Shown piece by piece: positions 10,005-17,996 of a stretch of 41,672 bases of DNA. The position numbers were made by a program, and so were the translations under genes. The number at the start of each line of letters is the position of its first letter. The first letter of the stretch is position 1. The stretch is from Elusimicrobiota bacterium (GTDB taxonomy: Bacteria; Elusimicrobiota; Elusimicrobia; UBA1565; UBA9628): positions 1-41,672 of the forward strand of contig JACQPJ010000014.1 in assembly GCA_016207605.1 (NCBI GenBank), given 5' to 3'. The notes beneath the pieces are model-generated. The model did no database searches. It worked only from the letters and a program-made list of their open reading frames with translations, and was not told where the DNA came from.

Positions 10005-10790
10005 ATGGAGCTGCGCCTTGGCGTCGTCCAGAATCACCCCAAGTTCCTCAAGGCGCCGGGCAACCTCAAGGCCTGCCTGGAGCTCATGGACAAGCACGAG
10101 GCCGACCTCTGGGTCCTGCCCGAGCTCTTCGCCTCCGGCTACGCCTTCAAGACCAAGGCCGAGGCGGCGCGCTGCGCCGAACGCGCCGACGGCCCCCTGG
10201 CGAGCCTGCTCAAGGCCTACGCCGCCCAGCGCGGCTGCGCGATCGTGGCGGGCTTCCCGGAGAAGGCCGGGGCGCGCCTCTACAACTCCGCGATGCTGGT
10301 GACGGCCGCCAAGACGCGGGTCTACCGCAAAACGCACATCTTCGGCGGCGAGAAGCGCTTCTTCGCCCCCGGCGACACGGGCCTCTGGGTGGAGGACGTG
10401 GCCGGCGCGAAGGTGGGCGTGATGATCTGCTTCGACTGGTTCTTCCCGGAGGCCGCGCGCACGCTGGCGCTGCGCGGTGCGCAGGTGATCGCGCACCCCT
10501 CGAACTTGGTCCTGCCCTGGGCCCCGGAGGGCATGAAGATCCGCTCCCTGGAGAACCGCGTCTTCAGCGCCACCGCCAACCGGGTCGGCGCCGAGCGCGG
10601 CCTGCGCTTCATCGGGCAGTCCCAGATCGTCTCGCCCAACGGCTCCCTGCTCGCCCGCCTCGGCCACGAGGAGACCCGCGCCGCGGTGGTCGCCGTGGAC
10701 GCCTGGACCGCCAAGGACAAGAAGGTCCATCCCGCCAACGACCTCTTCGCCGACCGGCGGCCGTCCCTGTATGGCCTCGCGAAAGCCTAA
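10005..10790 (+). CDS. carbon-nitrogen hydrolase (nitrilase superfamily)
   Basis: Catalytic Glu/Lys/Cys motifs: LWVLPELFASGY, VYRKTHIFGGEKRFF, VGVMICFDWFFPEAARTLALRGAQVIAHPSNLV. Confidence 0.9.
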   Translation: MELRLGVVQNHPKFLKAPGNLKACLELMDKHEADLWVLPELFASGYAFKTKAEAARCAERADGPLASLLKAYAAQRGCAIVAGFPEKAGARLYNSAMLVTAAKTRVYRKTHIFGGEKRFFAPGDTGLWVEDVAGAKVGVMICFDWFFPEAARTLALRGAQVIAHPSNLVLPWAPEGMKIRSLENRVFSATANRVGAERGLRFIGQSQIVSPNGSLLARLGHEETRAAVVAVDAWTAKDKKVHPANDLFADRRPSLYGLAKA

Positions 10791-11262
10791 GCCGGAGGCC
10801 GCGGGCGCGGCCAAGCCGGCGCGCGACTCGGTCAGCGTGGTCGCCGACCTGATGTTCCCCCCCGACGCGAACATGCACGGGACCGTGTTCGGCGGCAAGG
10901 TGCTCCAGATGGTGGACAAGGCCGCCTCGGTCTGCGCGATGCGCCACGCGGGCAAGCCCGCGGTCACGGTCGCCATGGAGCGCGTGGAGTTCCTGGTCCC
11001 CATCCGCGTGGGCACCTTCCTGATCGCCGAGGCGCGGGTGCACTACGCCGGGCGCACCTCCCTGGAGATCGGCGTGGAGGTCTACGCCGAGGACATGCCC
11101 GGGGGGACGCGCCAGCACACCAACTCCTGCCTCGTCACGATGGTGGCCGTGGACGCCCAGGGCCGCCCCTCCCCGGTGCCGCCCCTGCGGGTCGAGACCC
11201 CCGGCGAGAAGGCCCGCGCGGCCGCCGCCGACGCCCGCCGCCGAGCCCGCCGCCCCTCGTAA
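10771..11262 (+). CDS. acyl-CoA thioesterase (hotdog fold)
   Basis: MFPPDANMHGTVFGGKVLQMVDKAASVCAMRHAGKPAVTVAMERVEFLVPIRVGTFL. Confidence 0.88.
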   Translation: MASRKPKPEAAGAAKPARDSVSVVADLMFPPDANMHGTVFGGKVLQMVDKAASVCAMRHAGKPAVTVAMERVEFLVPIRVGTFLIAEARVHYAGRTSLEIGVEVYAEDMPGGTRQHTNSCLVTMVAVDAQGRPSPVPPLRVETPGEKARAAAADARRRARRPS

Positions 11263-11388
11263 AAGACGCGGCTCGACCGCCTTCAAACGCGAACAAACGA
11301 CACTGGACGGACGGCGGCCCGTGATATAATGTCCGCGGGTTCCGACGCGGAGCCCGCATACGCCGCAATCCAGAGGTAACACGCCACG

Positions 11389-11595
11389 ATGACCATGAAC
11401 GGAAAAGTAAAGTGGTTCAACGACCAGAAGGGCTACGGCTTCATCACGCCCGACGACGGCAGCCCGGACGTGTTCGTGCACCACAGCGCCATCCGCGCCG
11501 ACGGCTTCCGCAGCCTGTCGGAAAACCAGGCGGTCCAGTTCGATCTGATGCAGACGGACAAGGGCCCGAAGGCGGCCAACGTCGTCAAGTTATAG
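11389..11595 (+). CDS. cold-shock protein
   Basis: [32 protein letters not shown]...[12 protein letters not shown]. Confidence 0.95.
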   Translation: MTMNGKVKWFNDQKGYGFITPDDGSPDVFVHHSAIRADGFRSLSENQAVQFDLMQTDKGPKAANVVKL

Positions 11596-11614
11596 GCGAA
11601 CGGCCCTTCAAGAG

Positions 11615-11641
11615 CCCCCGTCCGGCTGGCCCGGGCGGGGG
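11615..11641 (+). terminator. intrinsic terminator of the cold-shock gene
   Basis: CCCCCGTCCGG-ctggc-CCGGGCGGGGG stem-loop followed by ttcgtattttt. Confidence 0.75.
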
Positions 11642-11658
11642 TTCGTATTTTTGAAGCA

Positions 11659-12096
11659 TCATGGCGTGGGAGTCGCAAGCGGCGGCCTGGTTGAAAATGT
11701 CACCTGCCAATCATCATTACTATTTCCATCAATCGTCAACTTCCAGACATAACGTGCCCCCGGCACAAGCGGCACAGGACCGATATTCAATGCCATCGGC
11801 ACGCTCAGTGGAGACCCTGGAATCATCCCCGGGGGACGACCAACCTCAAATTCAGCGTTGATTACCAACGGCACGTTCCCGCCAGGCGTCGGCACCAGAA
11901 CAGGATTATAATCGGAGTCTACGAGCGCAACCTGCAGCTTGTGCTTGCGGTTGGCTTCAGTCCAAGGCACCTCAACTTTAATAGCAATCGCGGAAGGACT
12001 CGAGGTCGGACCGGTCATCGTCCAACCGCCACCCATAATGTAGAGTTTCCCGTCCACAACTTGGGCAAAATCGGCAAGCATCATCGTAATTTTCAT
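11659..12096 (-). CDS. hypothetical protein, DUF6941-like
   Basis: MKITMMLADFAQVVDGKLYIMGGGWTMTGP...; N-terminal pattern recalled from the DUF6941 family; visibly lower GC than neighbours. Confidence 0.55.
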   Translation of the reverse strand: MKITMMLADFAQVVDGKLYIMGGGWTMTGPTSSPSAIAIKVEVPWTEANRKHKLQVALVDSDYNPVLVPTPGGNVPLVINAEFEVGRPPGMIPGSPLSVPMALNIGPVPLVPGARYVWKLTIDGNSNDDWQVTFSTRPPLATPTP

Positions 12097-12117
12097 AGCG
12101 TTCCGAAACCGCGCCAA

Positions 12118-13224
12118 CTACCCCAAAGGAAGTTTCGCTGGCTCTGACTTCTCCTCGCCGCGGCGGGCGCGCTCGATCTTCTGGATGGAGCTCTCCAGGC
12201 GCTTGAAGGACTTGCCCTCGACGTCGTCGTAGGTCTCGCGCAGCTTGGCGAGCTGTTCGCCCATCTTTAGGAAGCGCTCCTTGAAGGCGTCGTAGACCGA
12301 AGCGAACTGGGAGATCATCTTTAGGATCTCCTGGGCCGCCTGCGTGAAATGGAAGTGCTCGAAGGCCTGGCGCACCACGCCCAGAACCGCGTAGAGCGTG
12401 AAGGGCGAGCAGAGCACCACCTTCTGGCTCAGCGCCTCGTCCACCAGGCCGGGAAAGGACTCCTGGATGAAGCCGTACACCTGCTCGTTGGGGATGAAGA
12501 GCAGGACGTAGTCCAGCGTCCCCTCCTCCGGGCTGATGTAGCCGCGGCCCTGGATTTCCTTGACGCGGGCTTTCACGTCGCGCTCGAAATCCTTTTTATA
12601 GCGGGCGCGCTCGTCCTCCGCGCCCGCGTGGACCAGCTTCAGCCAGTTGTCGAGCGGGAACTTCACGTCCATGCTGAGCTTCTTGCCGTCGGGCAGCAGG
12701 AAGGTGAAGTCGGGGCGGGAGGAGGAGGTCTCCTGGGCGCGGTTCTTGAGGTACTGCACGCCCTCCTGCAGGCCGCTGGCGCGCAGGATGTCGTCGGCCA
12801 TGCGCTCGCCCCACTGGCCGCGGGCGCGGGAGTTGTCGAGGAGCGCGCGCAGGCCCTCCGCGGACTGGGCCAGCTTGGCGGTTTGCTCGGCGGCGGACTG
12901 CAGTCCCTTCTCCAGGGAACCGTACTTCTGCGCGCGGTCGGTCTCGAAGCGGCGCACCAGCTCCTCGTAGGACTTGAGCCGCTCGGAGAGGCCGGAAACC
13001 GCGGCCTCCACGGCGACACGCTTCTCCTCCAGCTCGCTCGTCTGGCGCGCTCGCTCGGTCTCCAGCTTCTGCTCGGCCAGCTCCAGGATCGAACGGAAGT
13101 CCTCCTTGAGCTGGGCGCGGGAGGACTCCTCGTTCTTGCGCGCGGAGAAGAAGACCAGGTAGAAGCCCAGCCCGGCCAGCAGCGCGCCCGCGGCGGCGGC
13201 CAGCAGGGCGGCGAGCGCGCTCAC
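12118..13224 (-). CDS. rmuC: DNA recombination protein RmuC
   Basis: N-terminal TM and coiled-coil, then RGQWGERMADDILRASGLQEGVQYLKNR...RPDFTFLLPDGKKLSMDVKFPLDNW...DYVLLFIPNEQVYGFI. GTG start overlaps the upstream stop (GTGA). Confidence 0.92.
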   Translation of the reverse strand: MSALAALLAAAAGALLAGLGFYLVFFSARKNEESSRAQLKEDFRSILELAEQKLETERARQTSELEEKRVAVEAAVSGLSERLKSYEELVRRFETDRAQKYGSLEKGLQSAAEQTAKLAQSAEGLRALLDNSRARGQWGERMADDILRASGLQEGVQYLKNRAQETSSSRPDFTFLLPDGKKLSMDVKFPLDNWLKLVHAGAEDERARYKKDFERDVKARVKEIQGRGYISPEEGTLDYVLLFIPNEQVYGFIQESFPGLVDEALSQKVVLCSPFTLYAVLGVVRQAFEHFHFTQAAQEILKMISQFASVYDAFKERFLKMGEQLAKLRETYDDVEGKSFKRLESSIQKIERARRGEEKSEPAKLPLG

Positions 13225-13760
13225 GCCTGCTCCCGCGTGAGAAGGCGCGCGGCCTCCATGTCCAGGGCCTCCGCGCGGCAGGTGCGGCCGGTCTCCAGGT
13301 AGAGCTTGAGCTTGGCCAGACCGTCCTCCCAGGCCCAGGCGCAGGAGCGGTAGGCGCCGTCGGCGGCGGGATCGGCGGGGAAGCCCGCGTGGACCAGCGT
13401 CACCTCGCAGCCGCGGCCCTTGGGCAGGAGGAAGACGCTGGCCAGCGGGGGCACGCCCTGCTCGCCCCGCACCGGCCGCCACAGCCAGGCGACCTTGCGC
13501 CCCGGCTCGAGGTCCACGAAGAAGCCCTCGCGCTCGCCGAAGCCCTTGAGGCCGTCGCGCCCGCGCAGGCGCGGCCAGACCATGCGCACACGCCCGCCGC
13601 CGCGGGCGTCGGTCTCGGCTCCCAGCAGCCACCAGCGCGTCAGCTCCCGCGCCGAGGTGAGCGCCCGGTACACCGCCTCGGGCTTGGCGCGCAGGCGCGC
13701 GCTTAGGCGCACGTCGCGGGTCTTGAAGCGGGGGCGGGAGCGGCGTGGAGCGGCAGGCAT
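13221..13760 (-). CDS. SRPBCC / AHSA1-like domain protein
   Basis: VRLSARLRAKPEAVYRALTSARELTRWWLLGAETDARGGGRVRMVWP... typical START-like fold beginning. Confidence 0.75.
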   Translation of the reverse strand: MPAAPRRSRPRFKTRDVRLSARLRAKPEAVYRALTSARELTRWWLLGAETDARGGGRVRMVWPRLRGRDGLKGFGEREGFFVDLEPGRKVAWLWRPVRGEQGVPPLASVFLLPKGRGCEVTLVHAGFPADPAADGAYRSCAWAWEDGLAKLKLYLETGRTCRAEALDMEAARLLTREQA

Positions 13761-13773
13761 GGGGACCTTGGAC

Positions 13774-14484
13774 TCACGAGCCGGGCGCAGGCAGGCGCGC
13801 CGGGGGGCCTTCGGGGCCGTCGGTGAGCGGGCGGAAGGTGCCCAGCAAAGCCCGGAAGCGGTCCTCGTACCGGTCGTAGCCGCCGCGCGTGGCGGGGTAG
13901 CAGAGCACGTAGAAGCCGTCGCGCATGGGGACGACGGCGTAGGCGTGCTTGCGCACGTTGAAGGGCTCGCCGGCGGCGTCGTACTCCACGCCCCAGCGGC
14001 CGGCGGGCGGGGCCGGGACCGGGGAGAGCGCGACGAAATATTTGGCCGCCAGGCCGGAGGCCTGGAGCGTGATCGTCTCCGGCGCGGCCGTGATCTCGGG
14101 CCGGCTGGAGTCCTCCGGGCTGCGGCCGGCGCCGTAGAGCACCGTCCTGCCGCCGTAGACCTGTTGGAGCGTCTGGGCGATGAAGTCGTCGGCGTCGGCG
14201 TACATCTCCAGGCGCCCGTCGGGAAGCCGGCGGGGGCGGTAGCGGCGGTACCAGCGCACGCTTAGGCTGGGCGCGCCGCGGAAGAAGTCCGCCTCGAAGG
14301 GGCCGACGAAGAGGGTCTGGGCGAAGTCCCTGCCGTCGGACTCGGTGGTCACGTTCCAGCCCATCGGGACCGCGGCCGTGAAATCCTTGAACACGGACCG
14401 GTAGGGGGCGTATTTAGGCGGGCTGCAGGCCGCGGCCAGCGCGGCGGCAAGGATGACGATCTTCGAAAGGGGGCGCGTCTTCAT
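13774..14484 (-). CDS. hypothetical lipoprotein
   Basis: Lipobox-type signal MKTRPLSKIVILAAALAAACSPP. Confidence 0.65.
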   Translation of the reverse strand: MKTRPLSKIVILAAALAAACSPPKYAPYRSVFKDFTAAVPMGWNVTTESDGRDFAQTLFVGPFEADFFRGAPSLSVRWYRRYRPRRLPDGRLEMYADADDFIAQTLQQVYGGRTVLYGAGRSPEDSSRPEITAAPETITLQASGLAAKYFVALSPVPAPPAGRWGVEYDAAGEPFNVRKHAYAVVPMRDGFYVLCYPATRGGYDRYEDRFRALLGTFRPLTDGPEGPPARLPAPGS

Positions 14485-14580
14485 CGTCGGAGAGGCACAG
14501 TATAACAGGAGCGGCCGGCTTTGTCCATCAGCGCGGGGCCGGCGGCCCCGAACACGCCCCGGATTGGCTAGAATGGCCCA

Positions 14581-15732
14581 GTGGATTATGAACTAAGCGA
14601 CGCCCAAAAGACGGTCCGCGACTCCGTGCGCCGGTTCGCGGAGGCCAGGATCAAGCCCCGCGCCCACGAGCTCGACGAGAAGGAGGAGTTCTCGGCCGAG
14701 CTCACGCGCGAGATGGGCGAGCTGGGCGTCTTCGGCCTGACCGTCCCGGAGGAATTCGGCGGCCAGGGCCTGGACTACCTCTCCTATGTGATCGCCGTCG
14801 AGGAGCTCGCGCGCGTGGACGGCTCCCACGCCGCCACCGTGGCCGCCGGCGTCTCGCTGGGCGTGGCTCCCGTCATGTATTTCGGCAATGCGGAGCAAAA
14901 AAAGAAATATCTCCCCCGCCTGGCCGCCGGCCAGGGCCTCTTCGCCTTCGGCCTGACCGAGCCCGAGGCCGGCTCCGACTCCCGCGGCTCCAAGACCAAG
15001 GCCGTCCAGAACCCCGACGGCTCCTGGACCTTGGACGGCGCCAAGATCTTCATCACCAACGGCTCCTCGCCCATGACCGACGGCGTCATCGTTCAGGCCG
15101 TCAGCGGCCGCGCCGAGGGCGGCGCGCCCGAGTTCACCTGCTTCATCGTCGAGAAGGGAACGCCCGGCTTCACGACGAAGACCATGCACAAGAAGCTCAT
15201 GTGGCGCGCGTCCAACACCGCCGAGCTTTATTTCTCCGGCGTCAAAGTGCCCGCCTCCGCCATGCTCGGCGCCAAAGGCGAAGGCTCCCGCCAGATGCTC
15301 AAGACCTTGGACTCCGGACGCCTCTCCATCGGCGCGATGGGCCTGGGCTGCGCCCAAGGCGCCTATGAGGCCGCTCTATCCTACGCCAAGCAGCGCTGCC
15401 AATTCGGCAAGCCCCTCTCGAAATTCCAGGCCATCGCCTTCAAGCTGGCGGACATGGCCCTCAAGATCGAGCACGCCCGGACTTTCCTTTATAGGGCCTG
15501 CTGGCTGCGCGACACCGGCCGCTCCTTCGCCACGGAATCGGCCATGGCCAAACTTTACTGCTCGGAAGTCGCCCAATGGGTCGCCAACGAGGCCGTGCAG
15601 ATCCACGGCGGCTACGGCCTGATGAAGGAGTTCGACGTGGAGCGCTTCTACCGCGATCAGCGCCTCCTTCAGATCGGCGAAGGCACCTCCGAGATCCAGC
15701 GCCTCGTCATCAGCCGCGCCATCGGCTGCTGA
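14581..15732 (+). CDS. acyl-CoA dehydrogenase
   Basis: LSDAQKTVRDSVRRFAEARIKPRAHELD, FGLTEPEAGSDSRGSKTKAV, YAKQRCQFGKPLSKFQAIAFKLADM, VQIHGGYGLMKEFDVERFYRDQRLLQIGEGTSEIQRLVISRAI. Confidence 0.96.
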   Translation: MDYELSDAQKTVRDSVRRFAEARIKPRAHELDEKEEFSAELTREMGELGVFGLTVPEEFGGQGLDYLSYVIAVEELARVDGSHAATVAAGVSLGVAPVMYFGNAEQKKKYLPRLAAGQGLFAFGLTEPEAGSDSRGSKTKAVQNPDGSWTLDGAKIFITNGSSPMTDGVIVQAVSGRAEGGAPEFTCFIVEKGTPGFTTKTMHKKLMWRASNTAELYFSGVKVPASAMLGAKGEGSRQMLKTLDSGRLSIGAMGLGCAQGAYEAALSYAKQRCQFGKPLSKFQAIAFKLADMALKIEHARTFLYRACWLRDTGRSFATESAMAKLYCSEVAQWVANEAVQIHGGYGLMKEFDVERFYRDQRLLQIGEGTSEIQRLVISRAIGC

Positions 15733-15748
15733 GCCCGCAAAAAACCGC

Positions 15749-15819
15749 AGCCCCCTCCCAGAATCGAACTGGGGTAGCCAGTTTACAAAACTGGTGCTCT
15801 GCCACTGAGCTAAGGGGGC
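15749..15819 (-). tRNA. tRNA-Thr (anticodon TGT)
   Basis: Reverse complement GCCCCCTTAGCTCAGTGGCAGAGCACCAGTTTTGTAAACTGGCTACCCCAGTTCGATTCTGGGAGGGGGCT folds as a cloverleaf; loop TTTGTAA gives anticodon TGT; CCA not encoded. Confidence 0.93.
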
Positions 15820-15871
15820 GTCGCCCAAAAGTTTAACAGGTTTTTACAACAGCGGGGAGGGGGCGTTATAG

Positions 15872-16480
15872 TTAATCTGGTCGCATAACTGCCAATGCCC
15901 ATAAGCTCGAGTGGAAGTCCATCGCGACCAATGGTGGCAAGAATGACTCTTCTACCCAAACAAAGGAAAATGCCCCCAACTGAACAGTCTGCCAGCGGTC
16001 TGTCTGCGCCTCCATAAGGCTCCGCACCTCAAAAGGGATCCTATTCGGAGAGACTAATGGATATGTCAGGATCTTAAAATTGTCGAGTTCCAGCCTTCGG
16101 TTATTCATGGCGGCCAGACCCACCGCAATTTTGGCGATGACCCGGTCCACGCGACCCTGTTCGGGCAAGAGGGCTGGGCGCCCATCCTGAATACATGCTT
16201 GTCTTTGGAAGCGCGCCGCCAACGCCGGACGGCGGGCCAAAGTACGTCCAATAACCCCACGCCGTTGAAGCCTGGACACGAGCAATGGGGCCGTTCCGAT
16301 CAATGCGAGAGCAACGAGGAAGTACTGCTCGTCGCTTGAGAACCCATGATTGCAGCTTGCACAAGCTGGGACTGTAGGAACGTTCGTGGGATAAGGGTCA
16401 TTGAGCAAGGCCTTCGGCACTACATGCTCGCGGGAAGCCGCATCACTAGAACAAAAAGTGCAAACCCGCCTCATCTTCAT
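15872..16480 (-). CDS. HNH endonuclease-like protein
   Basis: CTFCSSDAASREHVVPKALLNDPYPTNVPTVPACASCNHGFSSDEQYF: CxxC...EHVxP...CxxCN zinc/HNH signature. A longer start at 16543 would overlap the upstream gene. Confidence 0.75.
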   Translation of the reverse strand: MKMRRVCTFCSSDAASREHVVPKALLNDPYPTNVPTVPACASCNHGFSSDEQYFLVALALIGTAPLLVSRLQRRGVIGRTLARRPALAARFQRQACIQDGRPALLPEQGRVDRVIAKIAVGLAAMNNRRLELDNFKILTYPLVSPNRIPFEVRSLMEAQTDRWQTVQLGAFSFVWVEESFLPPLVAMDFHSSLWALAVMRPD

Positions 16481-16505
16481 CCGCTTTGCCTTCGGATGCG
16501 ACGGC

Positions 16506-16778
16506 CTATTCCTTTGTGATCTCGATTTGGTGGTCGCGGGCAAGTTGAGTCAGGCAGGTCCACACAGCCGCGTTTGGATTAAAGACTGAAATCTTTCCGC
16601 CTTGCTTCTTCGCGATGACCGGTACGACCTCATCGCCGAAGGAGGAGCCCAGCGCAATCGTTCCTTCAAAGTCAAGGCAAACGGGAGGCGCCAGTTTTTC
16701 CTCCAGTTCTTTCATGACCTTTCGCCCGAATTCTCGTCCCGTGAGAATCGGCCCGTACTGATTCATCTTTATATTCAT
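16506..16778 (-). CDS. STAS-like domain protein (DUF4325 type)
   Basis: GREFGRKVMKELEEKLAPPVCLDFEGTIALGSSFGDEVVPVIAKKQGGKISVFNPNAAV; start overlaps the upstream ATPase stop by 4 nt. Confidence 0.7.
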   Translation of the reverse strand: MNIKMNQYGPILTGREFGRKVMKELEEKLAPPVCLDFEGTIALGSSFGDEVVPVIAKKQGGKISVFNPNAAVWTCLTQLARDHQIEITKE

Positions 16779-17887
16779 TGACCCCTCGCCAACCCATCGA
16801 TAAAAGCCGCGGCGTCGTCTCTCGTCTTGGCGTCAAAAGCATGGTCAATGAGCACGAGAGAAACGCGCGTTCCCTTCGGCAATCGTTCGTTGAAACTGAT
16901 TCGATGGTCGTTTTTCTTGAAGTCTCCATGCCAGACGTTGCCGCCGCTCTCGGCGCGGATGATGGATTCGTTCCCCATGGCAATGGTTAAAACATCCGTG
17001 AGACCGCGCCCTCTATTATATTCGTCCCCCCAGCTGCTGATCCCCGGCTTGAAGGCAATTAAGAACGCCTCGCGATCGCTGAGCGCCGAATGCTTTGGAT
17101 TCTTCTTCAGCGTCGCGTGTATGCCCGGCCCGGCATCGGCGATGCTGATGATGATGCAGTCCTGCTTCGACTGGATAAAGCGGTATCGCTGCGCCAGCAA
17201 GTACGAATCCGCCGCATCGTCGCTTCGGGTCAGGTGCGTCGTGGCGTTGTCCGCCAGCTCCCCATAGATCCAGCCGATATATCCGCCGATGGTCTCCGAG
17301 AAACCCTGCCCCCTCAGCATTTGCACCAAGCCCGCGACCACGGGCGCCTCGTCCTTCTGAAAGCGGACGTTGGTCAGCGGTATCGGATACTGAATATCGG
17401 TGTAGTCGGTCCTAAGCGCGGTCTTGTCCCAAGCGATTTTGTCGCCGCACTTCTTTTCTAATTCGGCAAAAAATCCCAATCCCCGCAGGTGATTGCAGAT
17501 GAAGCCGTCTTCAACGATCATATTCACGACATTGCCGGCATTCACCTTACCTACGATGGAACAAAATAACCCAAGAACTCCATGGGGATCGAATCGGCGG
17601 ATTTTTCTCAAATCGAAGGTGGTCCCATCGGATAAAACGTCCGCGGCAATGGAAGGACTAAAAACGGTTAAATCGACTTTTGCAGCCGATTCAATCTTAG
17701 CCGCGCAAATCGGCTTGCCGGTGCCGGCATCCAAAATAGATTGAATATCCTCGTGCAAAAAGCGCGGCCGCGCTCCAAATGAAAATTCTCGAAGTTTTAA
17801 GGTCTTGCGTATCTTGTCAAAGGTCGGGCGACTGATCTTCAGCAAGGCACAGGCCTCTTTTATCGTCAGGTATTTTCTTGATTTCAT
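16775..17887 (-). CDS. HTH (excisionase/MerR-like) N-terminus fused to GHKL ATPase
   Basis: N-terminal YLTIKEACALLKISRPTFDKIRKTLKLREFSFGARPRFLHEDIQSIL; GHKL N-box YGELADNATTHL, G1 IADAGPGI, G2 NRGRGLTDV. Confidence 0.8.
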   Translation of the reverse strand: MKSRKYLTIKEACALLKISRPTFDKIRKTLKLREFSFGARPRFLHEDIQSILDAGTGKPICAAKIESAAKVDLTVFSPSIAADVLSDGTTFDLRKIRRFDPHGVLGLFCSIVGKVNAGNVVNMIVEDGFICNHLRGLGFFAELEKKCGDKIAWDKTALRTDYTDIQYPIPLTNVRFQKDEAPVVAGLVQMLRGQGFSETIGGYIGWIYGELADNATTHLTRSDDAADSYLLAQRYRFIQSKQDCIIISIADAGPGIHATLKKNPKHSALSDREAFLIAFKPGISSWGDEYNRGRGLTDVLTIAMGNESIIRAESGGNVWHGDFKKNDHRISFNERLPKGTRVSLVLIDHAFDAKTRDDAAAFIDGLARGQ

Positions 17888-17891
17888 AAAA

Positions 17892-17917
17892 TTTACATTT
17901 CTTTACAACTATTTACA
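17892..17917 (-). promoter_or_regulatory. three 10-bp-phased TGTAAA (TTTACA) repeats upstream of the HTH-ATPase; candidate operator
   Basis: TTTACA at 17892-17897, 17902-17907 and 17912-17917, exactly 10 bp apart. TATAAT-like boxes on the minus strand at 17943-17948 and 17919-17924. Confidence 0.5.
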
Positions 17918-17996
17918 AAATATAGCTCCCAGAACTGCCCTAATTATAGCTTAAAAATCGTAGGATATAGTCGCTTTTCCCGCCTCAAGGAGACCT

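Noticed and set aside
15749-17934. Possible att repeat: CTCCCAGAA in tRNA-Thr (15755-15763) and again at the far side of the HTH-ATPase island (17926-17934)
   Set aside because: Only 9 nt, and the island lies on the 5' side of the tRNA, opposite to the usual 3'-end integration geometry; no integrase seen.
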